A stretch of 64,000 bases of DNA from CAYMGM01 sp964390005 (GTDB lineage Bacteria; Pseudomonadota; Alphaproteobacteria; UBA9219). Below are positions 41,122 through 49,339 of the stretch, in pieces; the first letter of the stretch is position 1; the number at the start of each line of letters is the position of its first letter. The translations under genes and the position numbers were made by a program. The stretch is taken from assembly GCA_964390005.1 (NCBI GenBank), contig CAYMGM010000002.1, forward strand, positions 62,001 to 126,000, given 5' to 3'. A model generated the notes under the pieces. The model saw only the letters and a list, made by a program, of their open reading frames with translations, was not told the origin of the DNA and did no database searches.

Positions 41122-41250
41122 GATAAACCACCTCAAAGGACGGCGTCCCATCTTAGAGAAAGGAGAGAAAGGTCTATCTATTCATATAAAATAACACAAA
41201 TATTTTCCTCTACAAAACACCATCGCAACGACAGGAAGATGGGATCCATT

Positions 41251-42081
41251 TCATTCCGTTAAAAATCCATTATTATTGGAATCGATCCACTTTAAAATGA
41301 CTCGTACCATTCCGCGATCGAACATATCGCTGTGCGCGCCTTGGGGATCGAAATAATATTGTTTCGGCTCATTGGCCAAGGCATAGAGCGCCCGCCCCTG
41401 CGCGACCGGGACAACCCGATCCAGCCCGCCATTGGCCAACAAAAGAGGCATATGAAGATCCTTGATCTTCGCGCCGCTATCAAAGCGGTCTCGCGTTAAA
41501 TATTTAACGGGGAAATAGGGGAAGCGCACTTGCGCCATTTCGGAAATCGACAAAAAAGGCGCGAGCAAAATCAGGCCGCGCGGATGAAAGACACGCGCCA
41601 TTTGAACAGCAACGCCCGTTCCCAGCGAATGGCCCCAGAAAATCATGTTGTCTTCGCTGACGCCGCGCGCCTTCAGCGCATTGATCGCGGCGCTGGCATC
41701 GGCGTAGAGACCTGTCTCGGACGGCGCGCCCGGCATGCCGCTATAGCCGCGATACTCGACGATATAAAAGCCATACCCCGCCGCGAGATAAGGCGCAGCC
41801 CATGGCGCTGCCGAGCTTAGATAGGTCGCATTGCCGTGAAAGAAGACGATGGTTTCTTTTTTTGTCGTGGGCGGCGCATACCAGGCTTTCAGTTTCAACC
41901 CGTCTTCGGTCGTCACGTCCATTTCTGAAAAGCGAGGATTGGTATGCGCCGCTTGCGGCGTCTCGTAAGTCGCTGAGGGGAAGAAAAGAAAATGACGCTG
42001 AAAAGCATAAATCCCGGCCAGCGCCAGCAGATAAGCCAAAACGAGCAAGAAGAAAAAACGGGCGATCTGTTTTTGTTTCAT
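41251..42081 (-). CDS. Membrane-anchored alpha/beta hydrolase
   Basis: From ATG 42081 this is a 276-residue protein. An N-terminal membrane anchor (FFFLLVLAYLLALAGIYAF) is followed by an alpha/beta-hydrolase fold. IVFFHGNATYLSSAAPW forms the HG oxyanion loop and the nucleophile elbow is GHSLGTG (Ser). An Asp is in ANGGLDRVVPV and a His in DPQGAHSDMFD. This matches BEM46/YqkD-like serine hydrolases; the substrate is unknown. The ATG overlaps the stop of tag by 4 nt, so it ends the operon. Confidence 0.85.
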   Translation of the reverse strand: MKQKQIARFFFLLVLAYLLALAGIYAFQRHFLFFPSATYETPQAAHTNPRFSEMDVTTEDGLKLKAWYAPPTTKKETIVFFHGNATYLSSAAPWAAPYLAAGYGFYIVEYRGYSGMPGAPSETGLYADASAAINALKARGVSEDNMIFWGHSLGTGVAVQMARVFHPRGLILLAPFLSISEMAQVRFPYFPVKYLTRDRFDSGAKIKDLHMPLLLANGGLDRVVPVAQGRALYALANEPKQYYFDPQGAHSDMFDRGMVRVILKWIDSNNNGFLTE

Positions 42082-42617
42082 TTGTGTTTCCTTGCTTTTT
42101 GCCGCGCCAGTTTTTCTCCCACCGGGCATCCTGCACGGTGCGCGCCGGGCATCAGGCCAAGGCTCATCAAAAACTCATGCACGACTTCGGGGCCTGTAAA
42201 ACGAAAGGCTCCGCGAAAGATCTTGGTCCATGTTTTCAGGTCAGGATTGGCGGCTTGGTGGCGATCAAGCCACGCGGCAAAGCCGCCTTCCGATTGACGC
42301 ATTTCTTTGATGACCGCTGCGTTACCGATGATCGCTGCGATTTTCAGGCGATTGCGAATAATCCCCTCGTCTGCCAAAAGACGCGCCACATCCTTTTCGC
42401 CAAAACGCGCGACTTTATCGACATCGAAAGCGCGAAAGGCTTTGTTCAGCGGCGCGCGTTTCTTTAAGACAATCTCCCACGACAGGCCCGCTTGCATGAT
42501 TTCAAGTGCTAGCCTTTCGAACAAAACGCGCTCATCGCGCGACGGAAAACCGTATTCGGTATCGTGATAAGGGCCATGCAGTGGATGCCCCGGCGCGATA
42601 TCGCAATAGGACGTCAT
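42078..42617 (-). CDS. tag: DNA-3-methyladenine glycosylase I
   Basis: This 179-residue base-excision repair enzyme removes 3-methyladenine from DNA. Tag features are YHDTEYGFPSRDERVLFERL, LEIMQAGLSWEIVLKKRAPL (the EIMQAGLSW motif), then FDVDKVARFGEKDVARLL and IIRNRLKI. Zinc ligands are likely in the start (Cys5, His18) and in the C-terminal HRAGCPV segment. The start codon directly follows the Nudix stop, and the hydrolase gene is coupled downstream. Confidence 0.93.
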   Translation of the reverse strand: MTSYCDIAPGHPLHGPYHDTEYGFPSRDERVLFERLALEIMQAGLSWEIVLKKRAPLNKAFRAFDVDKVARFGEKDVARLLADEGIIRNRLKIAAIIGNAAVIKEMRQSEGGFAAWLDRHQAANPDLKTWTKIFRGAFRFTGPEVVHEFLMSLGLMPGAHRAGCPVGEKLARQKARKHK

Positions 42618-43052
42618 TTAATCGTCCATCGCCGCCGATAAATCCGCCGCCACCTGAATATCGTCGATGACGCCGGGAATGAAGTCGTAAGTTTCGATCG
42701 CATCAAGCGGCATAAAACGGATTTCATCATGCTCGCCAGGGTCGGCTTTCAGTTCATATTCTTCGACGATATCGCATAAGAATTTAAGACCCGGAATCTT
42801 GGTCTCGCCGTCGTCGATAAAATAAGTGCCAATAACGGCTAGGGGCTCGACCATCACGCCGAACTCTTCGCGGAATTGGCGTTTACAAGCGTCTTCAAAA
42901 CGCTCGCCATAACGCACCTGACCGCCGCCGCATTCCCATTTTCCCGGAAACAATTTGCGCGCCTGCGTGCGTTTGGCACACAAGACTTGGCCGTCTTTCA
43001 GGCAAATGCCCGCGACGTGGACTTCGATTTTCTCTAATTCCTTTTCGCGCAT
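42618..43052 (-). CDS. Nudix hydrolase
   Basis: The start was set at the second of two adjacent ATGs (43052) for good spacing from GGGGG, giving 144 residues. The Nudix box reads G-QVRYG-E-RFEDACK-RQFREEFGV, near residues 43-65. Consensus would have Glu rather than Gln at the second position of the RE motif, but the metal-binding EE is retained. The substrate could be an oxidised or modified nucleotide (MutT-like role), fitting its neighbour tag in DNA maintenance. It lies 41 bp after rnj on the same strand. Confidence 0.85.
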   Translation of the reverse strand: MREKELEKIEVHVAGICLKDGQVLCAKRTQARKLFPGKWECGGGQVRYGERFEDACKRQFREEFGVMVEPLAVIGTYFIDDGETKIPGLKFLCDIVEEYELKADPGEHDEIRFMPLDAIETYDFIPGVIDDIQVAADLSAAMDD

Positions 43053-43093
43053 CATCTTCCCCCTGAATGCCAAATGCTAAATGCTGAAGGCTC

Positions 43094-44779
43094 TTACTTC
43101 ACCCGGATCAGGTGAACGTCAAGAACTGGCCGTTTGCCGTGCGTTTGATTAAGCGACCGCTTGGCCCCTTGAACAACCGCGCGTTTGACGGCTTCGTCAT
43201 CCAGACGCGACGATTTCGGCATGCTTTCAACCGAATCCAAAACAACTGCGATAATCTCGTCGCGCAAAGCCTCGACGCTATCATTGTCTTCTAGCCCCAA
43301 AAGGCTGACTTGCGGATCGCTGAGGACCATGCCGCGCTGATCGATCACGACCGTGACAACCGCCGCGCCGCTAAAGCTCATCCGGCGGCGGTGTTTGACG
43401 ACATCGCGATCCAACATACGCAAGACTTTGCCATCAAGGCCAACGCGACCGACTTGAACTTCACCCACGATTTCGCTGACGCCGGGGCCAAGGCGCGCGA
43501 TTTGGCCGTTATCGACCATTAAGACGGCAGGGACTTCGGCTTCTTCTGCCAAATGCGCGTGCGCCGTCCGATGCCGCAATTCGCCGTGGACAGGAACCGA
43601 TAAGGAAGGCCGCAGCCACTGATAAAGCTGTTTAACCTCTTCCTGATGCGCGTGGCCCGAGACGTGAACCAAGGCGCTATCGGGGGTCAAAATCTCGATC
43701 CCCGATTGAATGAGGCCGTTTTGGACGCGCGCAATCGCTTTTTCGTTGCCAGGAATGTTACGCGACGAGAAAATGACCGTATCGCCCTTGTCCAACGTCA
43801 CGCTCGGATGTTCGCCCACCGCAATACGCGACAGGGCCGAGCGCGGCTCGCCCTGACAGCCCGTTGTGATCAACACAACTTTGTCGCGGGGCGCTTGCAT
43901 CGCTTCATGTTCACTTAAAAAATCGCTGAACATCGGCAAATAGCCCTGCGCTTCCGCCGTTTCGGCGTTGCGCCACAGCGAGCGTCCGACAAGCGCGACA
44001 TAGCGCCCCTGTTCATGCGCCGCTTTCGCAATGCTTTTCATGCGCGCGACATTGCTGGAAAAACAGGTCACGACGATCCTGTTTTTCAATTTGCCAAACA
44101 GATCAATCAGGCAATGCTGGACTTCTTTTTCCGAACGCGAATGGCCGGGGACCATCGCATTGGTCGAATCTGCCATCACCGCCATCACGCCTTCGCCGCC
44201 CAGAGCTTTTAAACGTTCTTCGTCAGTCAAAGCGCCAACAACGGGGTTTCCGTCGAACTTCCAGTCACCGGTATGAACGATGGTGCCGTTGGGCGTTTTC
44301 AGTGCCAACATTCGGGAATCAGGGACCGAATGCGTCACAGGGATCAATTCGCCCTTAAAAGGGCCGATCTCGAACGTTGTATCGGTCAGCGGCAAATCCA
44401 TCAGGCGGACCTGCCCCTTCATGCCCGCTTGCGCCAGTTTGGCGCGCAGCATCGCCGCCGTAAAGGGCGCGGCGTAAACGGGGCATTGCAATTGCGACCA
44501 TAAATATTCAATCGCGCCAAAATGATCTTCATGGCCGTGCGTCACGACAATGCCGACTAAATCGTCGCGCCGTTCATAGATAAACGAGATATCCGGCATG
44601 ATGATTTCGATCCCCGGCGTCATATCGTCGGGAAACGTCACGCCGCATTCGACCATCAACCATTTGCCGCAAGTGCCGTACAAATACATATTCATGCCGA
44701 TTTCGGCGCAGCCGCCAAGAGGCACCATCCACAGCGCATCTTCTGGTGGTTTGTACGGGTCTTTTTTACGCGAAGCCAT
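43094..44779 (-). CDS. rnj: Ribonuclease J
   Basis: This 561-residue metallo-beta-lactamase/beta-CASP nuclease has endo- and 5'-3' exoribonuclease activity in mRNA decay and rRNA maturation. The N-terminal glycine motif DALWMVPLGGCAEIGMNMYL precedes the metal site VTHGHEDHFGAIEYL. Further conserved motifs are ITVTHSVPDS-like (PVTHSVPDS), IVHTGDWKFD and the beta-CASP HVSGHAHQEEVKQL. It sits between coaX and the Nudix gene in the order common to alphaproteobacteria (nuo-birA-coaX-rnj). Confidence 0.95.
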   Translation of the reverse strand: MASRKKDPYKPPEDALWMVPLGGCAEIGMNMYLYGTCGKWLMVECGVTFPDDMTPGIEIIMPDISFIYERRDDLVGIVVTHGHEDHFGAIEYLWSQLQCPVYAAPFTAAMLRAKLAQAGMKGQVRLMDLPLTDTTFEIGPFKGELIPVTHSVPDSRMLALKTPNGTIVHTGDWKFDGNPVVGALTDEERLKALGGEGVMAVMADSTNAMVPGHSRSEKEVQHCLIDLFGKLKNRIVVTCFSSNVARMKSIAKAAHEQGRYVALVGRSLWRNAETAEAQGYLPMFSDFLSEHEAMQAPRDKVVLITTGCQGEPRSALSRIAVGEHPSVTLDKGDTVIFSSRNIPGNEKAIARVQNGLIQSGIEILTPDSALVHVSGHAHQEEVKQLYQWLRPSLSVPVHGELRHRTAHAHLAEEAEVPAVLMVDNGQIARLGPGVSEIVGEVQVGRVGLDGKVLRMLDRDVVKHRRRMSFSGAAVVTVVIDQRGMVLSDPQVSLLGLEDNDSVEALRDEIIAVVLDSVESMPKSSRLDDEAVKRAVVQGAKRSLNQTHGKRPVLDVHLIRVK

Positions 44780-44796
44780 TGACTTAAACCTTTATC

Positions 44797-45594
44797 TTAA
44801 CGTTTCATTTTTTCTTGTTGAAAGAGATCAAAAACAAGCCGCAGGCCTCGTAAGGTCAAATCAGGCTCGATATACTGGATCGCCGGAACGGGTTCGCGGA
44901 ACAACGCCGCAAGGCCCCCTGTTGCGATCACGGTCATGGACGCGGGGCAGGTTTCGGCGAACTCGGTCTGCAGGCGCGTGATCAAGCCTTCGACCATTCC
45001 GACATAGCCCCAGAAAATACCCGACTGGATCGCCGGAACGGTTGCCTTGCCGATGACTTTTTGCGGACGCGCCATAGCGACCCGCGGCAGTTTGGCCGCC
45101 GCCATATGAAGCGCTTTCAGCGACAAATTGGCCCCTGGCGCAATCGCACCGCCGCAATAATCGCCATTGGCATCGACCAAATCAAACGTTGTCGCCGTCC
45201 CGAAATCCACGATCATCAAAGGCGGCTTATGCGCCGCGCGCGCGGCCAAGGCGTTTAACAGCCTGTCAGCGCCTAATTCCTCTGGGCGGTCGATTTTGAT
45301 TTGCATGCCGACGTCAATCGGCGTTTGGCCAATATGTAACGGCTCGGTCTTAAAGTGATCGCGGCATAGTTTCAGCAAATTGAAATTCGCGTCTGGCACA
45401 ACGCTGCCCAACACGGCTTCGTGCACATCATCGGGGGTCAGGCCCGCGATAAGCATCATCGGCGTTAAAAAAGCCGCGTATTCATCCGAGGTCCGCTCGG
45501 CATCCGCCGCCATGCGCCACATGCCCCGCAGCACAGCGCCGTCAAACAGGGCAAAGACCGTATTCGTATTGCCCGCATCAATCGCTAGAAGCAT
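44797..45594 (-). CDS. coaX: Type III pantothenate kinase
   Basis: This 265-residue enzyme carries out the first step of coenzyme A synthesis from pantothenate and ATP. The ASKHA-fold motifs are seen: N-terminal AIDAGNTNTVFALFDG (phosphate binding), IDRPEELGADRLLNALAA, MIVDFGTATTFDLVD (second phosphate motif) and GGAIAPGANLSLKAL. CoaX needs a monovalent cation and is not feedback-inhibited by CoA. The gene lies 12 bp after birA and 17 bp before rnj, all on one strand. Confidence 0.95.
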   Translation of the reverse strand: MLLAIDAGNTNTVFALFDGAVLRGMWRMAADAERTSDEYAAFLTPMMLIAGLTPDDVHEAVLGSVVPDANFNLLKLCRDHFKTEPLHIGQTPIDVGMQIKIDRPEELGADRLLNALAARAAHKPPLMIVDFGTATTFDLVDANGDYCGGAIAPGANLSLKALHMAAAKLPRVAMARPQKVIGKATVPAIQSGIFWGYVGMVEGLITRLQTEFAETCPASMTVIATGGLAALFREPVPAIQYIEPDLTLRGLRLVFDLFQQEKMKR

Positions 45595-45606
45595 TAAAAC
45601 CTACTT

Positions 45607-46347
45607 TTATGTTGTGTCTGGGAAAAATAAGTCCCCTGCTGCTATAGCTCTTTCTGCGCCGTCCGCCAACCTTAAGATCAGGTGTCCTTCCTCATCCAGG
45701 CGAACAAATTGGCCCTGAACGACCTCGTCCGGCAGGCGGGCCGTCATTTCGCCCGTTTTGGCCCGGTCGCGCCAAGCCGCGCGAATCGCGCCAAAGCCTT
45801 CGGTTTGAAGCATTTGATCCCAAAAGGCAAAAGCCTTGAGAAAACAGGCCACAACGGCGTCAAGCGACGCCTCGCCCCCCTCGCCCGCCAGCGAGGTGGT
45901 GGGGTACAAAGCCTGCGCCGGGCACGAGACGACATTGATCCCAACCCCAACGACAAGCCACGGAATGTTTTTCTCTTCGTCAGGGGCACCCGTTTCCAGC
46001 AAAAGGCCGCTGATTTTCTTGCCGCCAACCAAAACATCATTGGGCCACTTAATGACAACGTCGGCGGCAGGCAAAAAGGCCTTGACCGTATCAAAGACCG
46101 CCAGCGAAGCGACAAAGCTATAAGCCCCCGCCGAGCGCACTGTCACGGCAGGCCGCAGCAATAACGACACATACATATTGCCGCGCGGCGACGACCAAAC
46201 GCGCCCTTGCCTTCCGCGCCCGGCTGTTTGCTCAAGCGCCTGAATGACAAGGCCGGATTCTTCGCCGGTCTGCCCGGCCATGCGCGCCAAATCGTTTGTG
46301 CTGGTGACAACGTCTTTGACTTGAAGACGGAAGCTATCGGGTATCAT
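45607..46347 (-). CDS. birA: Biotin--[acetyl-CoA-carboxylase] ligase (class I)
   Basis: This 246-residue enzyme adenylates biotin and attaches it to the carrier lysine of acetyl-CoA carboxylase. The biotin loop is AGRGRQGRVWSSPRGNMYVS and the catalytic segment is VIKWPNDVLVGGKKISGLL. The N-terminal HTH domain of bifunctional E. coli BirA is lacking, so it cannot act as a repressor. A C-terminal SH3-like cap (GQFVRLDEEGHLILRLADG) is present. It follows nuoN by 22 bp. Confidence 0.95.
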   Translation of the reverse strand: MIPDSFRLQVKDVVTSTNDLARMAGQTGEESGLVIQALEQTAGRGRQGRVWSSPRGNMYVSLLLRPAVTVRSAGAYSFVASLAVFDTVKAFLPAADVVIKWPNDVLVGGKKISGLLLETGAPDEEKNIPWLVVGVGINVVSCPAQALYPTTSLAGEGGEASLDAVVACFLKAFAFWDQMLQTEGFGAIRAAWRDRAKTGEMTARLPDEVVQGQFVRLDEEGHLILRLADGAERAIAAGDLFFPDTT

Positions 46348-46369
46348 TTAAAACCTTCGTTTCTTGAGA

Positions 46370-47806
46370 TTATCCGCCCCACAAGCCTTGCGCAGCCAAA
46401 GCCGCCTTATCGGTCAACCAGCCGGGGAAGACAACAAGGCAGGCAATAGCGACGGCGGCCCCTGTCGTCAACAAACGCAGCGACCATTCGGGAACTTGGT
46501 CGAGAACATCGTCTGTCCGTTCGTCGAAGTAAAGGGCTTTCACGACCCTGAGGTAATAGCCCGCGGCAAGAACGCTGGCCAAAACCCCGGCCAAGGCGAG
46601 CGCCCAAAGGCCTTTTTGAACGGCTGCGGCAAAAACGAAATATTTGCCGAAAAAACCCGCCAGCGGCGGAACCCCCGCCAGCGAAAACATGAAAAAAGCC
46701 ATCAGCGCCGCAAAATAGGGATGCGATTCCGACAAACCGGCCAGATCGGCAAGACCATCGACCATCTGCCCATCGCGGCGCAGCGCATGCAAAATGCCGA
46801 AAGCGCCCAGCGTCGCCAGCGTATAAAGCGCAACATAGATCAACAAAGCGCCCACCCCATCGGGGCCATAGGCGATCAAGCCGACAAGAGCCGTCCCCAT
46901 ATTGGTGATCGCGCTATAGGCCAACAGCCGTTTAAGGCGCGTCTGTACCAGACCGCCAATCGCGCCCAAGAACATCGACGCCACGGCAAGGACCAATAAA
47001 ACTTGCTGCCAAGCGCTTTCGATCCCCCCAAAGATCTGAACGAAAACGCGGACGAAAAGCGCGACAGCCGCGACCTTGGCAGCCGAAGCCAAAAAGAACG
47101 AAACGCTGGTCGGCGCTTTTTCATAAACGTCGGGCGTCCACATATGAAACGGCACCAGCGACAGTTTGAAGGCAAGCCCGGCCAACACAAAGCCAAAACC
47201 GAAATAGGCCCCCAGCGGCAAGTGGGCTTTACCATCCAACGCCGCCGCCAAAAGCGAAAAGCGCGTACCGCCCGCAAAGCCATAGAGCAGCGACAAACCA
47301 TAAAGCAGCATGCCAGACGACAGCGCGCCCAGCACAAAATATTTAAGCCCGGCTTCGCTGCCTGAAATATGATCGCGCCGAAAAGTCACAAGGATGTAAA
47401 GCGCAAGGCTTTGCATCTCAAGACCGACATAAAGAACGGTCAGATCCGCCGCCGAGGCCATCAACATCATGCCCAGCGCGCTGAAAAGGATCAATGCCGG
47501 ATATTCGGCGCGCGCTGTCCGTATTTTTTGCAAATAAGGAACAGCCATCAAAACGGCAGCGCTGCCCGCCCCCAAAATCAAGGTTTTGGCAAAACGACCA
47601 AAGGGATCGGAAATATAAAGCCCGTCAAAAGCCCCCAAGACATGATCTTGCAGGCAGACCAAAACCAAAGCCCCCAAAAGCGCCAGCGCCGAGAGGCGCG
47701 ACGTCCAAACAAACGCATCAAGCCGCCGCACCGTACCGAACAGCAACAAAAGGCAGGCGCAAACGGCTAAAAAAATCTCGGGAACGGCAGCGGTCAAATC
47801 CGTCAC
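46370..47806 (-). CDS. nuoN: NADH-quinone oxidoreductase subunit N
   Basis: This 478-residue antiporter-like membrane subunit of complex I has about 14 transmembrane helices. The conserved segment LVQTRLKRLLAYSAITNMG carries the functional Lys region, and a Lys in LAFKLSLVPFHMWTPDVYE lies on helix 7. The proton-channel Glu is in LYVGLEMQSLALYILV. It is the last nuo gene and its start overlaps the nuoM stop by 4 nt. Confidence 0.96.
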   Translation of the reverse strand: MTDLTAAVPEIFLAVCACLLLLFGTVRRLDAFVWTSRLSALALLGALVLVCLQDHVLGAFDGLYISDPFGRFAKTLILGAGSAAVLMAVPYLQKIRTARAEYPALILFSALGMMLMASAADLTVLYVGLEMQSLALYILVTFRRDHISGSEAGLKYFVLGALSSGMLLYGLSLLYGFAGGTRFSLLAAALDGKAHLPLGAYFGFGFVLAGLAFKLSLVPFHMWTPDVYEKAPTSVSFFLASAAKVAAVALFVRVFVQIFGGIESAWQQVLLVLAVASMFLGAIGGLVQTRLKRLLAYSAITNMGTALVGLIAYGPDGVGALLIYVALYTLATLGAFGILHALRRDGQMVDGLADLAGLSESHPYFAALMAFFMFSLAGVPPLAGFFGKYFVFAAAVQKGLWALALAGVLASVLAAGYYLRVVKALYFDERTDDVLDQVPEWSLRLLTTGAAVAIACLVVFPGWLTDKAALAAQGLWGG

Positions 47807-49335
47807 GGCAGGCTCTCCCCTTCTTCCAAAACGTCGGGCGATGGCGCGCCCGGATACAGATTAATGCTTTCGATAATCTGAGCCGACGGCCCCGCAAAAA
47901 GCTTTTGAACCCCAGCGGGCGCAACGCCGATGCCGATGATCAAAACAACCAGCGGCAACAAGGCAATCCCTTCGCGCAGCCGAAGGTCCGGCATCGCCGC
48001 CACGCCTTCGCCCATCGCAGGGCCATAGAACAAGCGGCCATAAAGGCGCAGCATATAAGCCGCCCCGAGGATCAGCCCCAGCGCCGCGACAGCCGTCGCA
48101 TGCGGACTGGCGCGCCACGCGCCCGCCAACGAAAGAAACTCGCCTAAAAAGCCGCTGGTCCCCGGCAGGCCCATCGCCCCTAAGGAGAACAGCATAAAGA
48201 ACACGGCAAAGCGCGGCATCACGCGCACCACCGCGCCATAGCGGGCAATCTCGCGCGTGTGCAAACGGTCATACAAAACGCCCGCGCCAAGAAACAGCGC
48301 CGCCGACACAAGCCCGTGCGAGACCATGACAAACATCGCGCCTTGCAAGCCTTCGGCTGTGCCTGAAAAGATCCCCAGCAAGGCATAGCCCATATGGGCG
48401 ACCGACGAATAAGCGATCAAGCGTTTGAAATCGGTCTGCATCAACGCAACCAGAGACGTATAGACGATCCCGATAACAGCCAGATCAATCATCAGCGGCG
48501 CAAAAGACTGGCTGGCTTCGGGCAACATTTGTAAGCCGACCCGAATAAAACCATAGCCGCCCATTTTTAAAAGCAAGGCCGCCAAGACGACCGACCCCGC
48601 CGTTGGCGCTTCGCCATGCGCATAAGGCAGCCAGGTATGAAACGGCCATAGCGGCGTTTTGACAGCAAAGGACGCAAAAAAACCAAGCCACAAAAGCATC
48701 GACAAACGCGGCGCGAACTTATGCCCGATCATCGCCGTCATATCGGTCGTTCCGACTTCATGCGCCATCACGATGATGGCGATCAGCATGAAGACCGAGC
48801 CTAAAAACGTATAAAGGAAGAACTTGATCGCCGCATAGATGCGCTTTTCGCCGCCCCATAGCCCAATCATGATGAACATGGGGATCAGCGCGCCTTCGAA
48901 AAAGATATAGAATAAAACAAAGTCCAGCGACGTAAAGACGCCCAGAAGCATCGTCTCGATCAGCAGCAAAAGGCTCATAAACAACGGCACGCGCTTTTGC
49001 ACGGAAAAGCCGCCCAAAATGGCAAGCGGCGTGATCAAAGCCGTCAGCAGCACAAGGGTCAGCGAGATCCCGTCAATGCCCTTGAAATAGTAAATATGGA
49101 AAGACGGGATCCAAAGAGCCTTTTCAATCCACTGAAAGCCTGTTGTCACGCCGTGATCAAAATGAGCCCAAGCGCACAAAGACAGCCCCAGCGTCGCCAG
49201 CGATGTCGCAAGCGCAATCCAACGCGCCAAAGAAACGCGCTTTTCTTCTTCGGTCCACGAAAGAAGACCGATCAGCGCAACGCCAAGCAAAGGCAAAAAA
49301 GTCAAAAGACTTAAAAGAGGCCAAGGCGCGTTCAT
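47803..49335 (-). CDS. nuoM: NADH-quinone oxidoreductase subunit M
   Basis: This 510-residue Mrp-antiporter-like subunit has about 14 helices. Typical motifs are FYIFFEGALIPMFIMIGLWG (channel Glu), FAVKTPLWPFHTWLPYAHGEAPTAGSV and DFKRLIAYSSVAHMGY. The quinone-distal proton pathway residues are conserved. The gene is 4 bp after nuoL and coupled to nuoN, consistent with tight stoichiometry in the operon. Confidence 0.97.
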   Translation of the reverse strand: MNAPWPLLSLLTFLPLLGVALIGLLSWTEEEKRVSLARWIALATSLATLGLSLCAWAHFDHGVTTGFQWIEKALWIPSFHIYYFKGIDGISLTLVLLTALITPLAILGGFSVQKRVPLFMSLLLLIETMLLGVFTSLDFVLFYIFFEGALIPMFIMIGLWGGEKRIYAAIKFFLYTFLGSVFMLIAIIVMAHEVGTTDMTAMIGHKFAPRLSMLLWLGFFASFAVKTPLWPFHTWLPYAHGEAPTAGSVVLAALLLKMGGYGFIRVGLQMLPEASQSFAPLMIDLAVIGIVYTSLVALMQTDFKRLIAYSSVAHMGYALLGIFSGTAEGLQGAMFVMVSHGLVSAALFLGAGVLYDRLHTREIARYGAVVRVMPRFAVFFMLFSLGAMGLPGTSGFLGEFLSLAGAWRASPHATAVAALGLILGAAYMLRLYGRLFYGPAMGEGVAAMPDLRLREGIALLPLVVLIIGIGVAPAGVQKLFAGPSAQIIESINLYPGAPSPDVLEEGESLP

Positions 49336-49339
49336 GGGT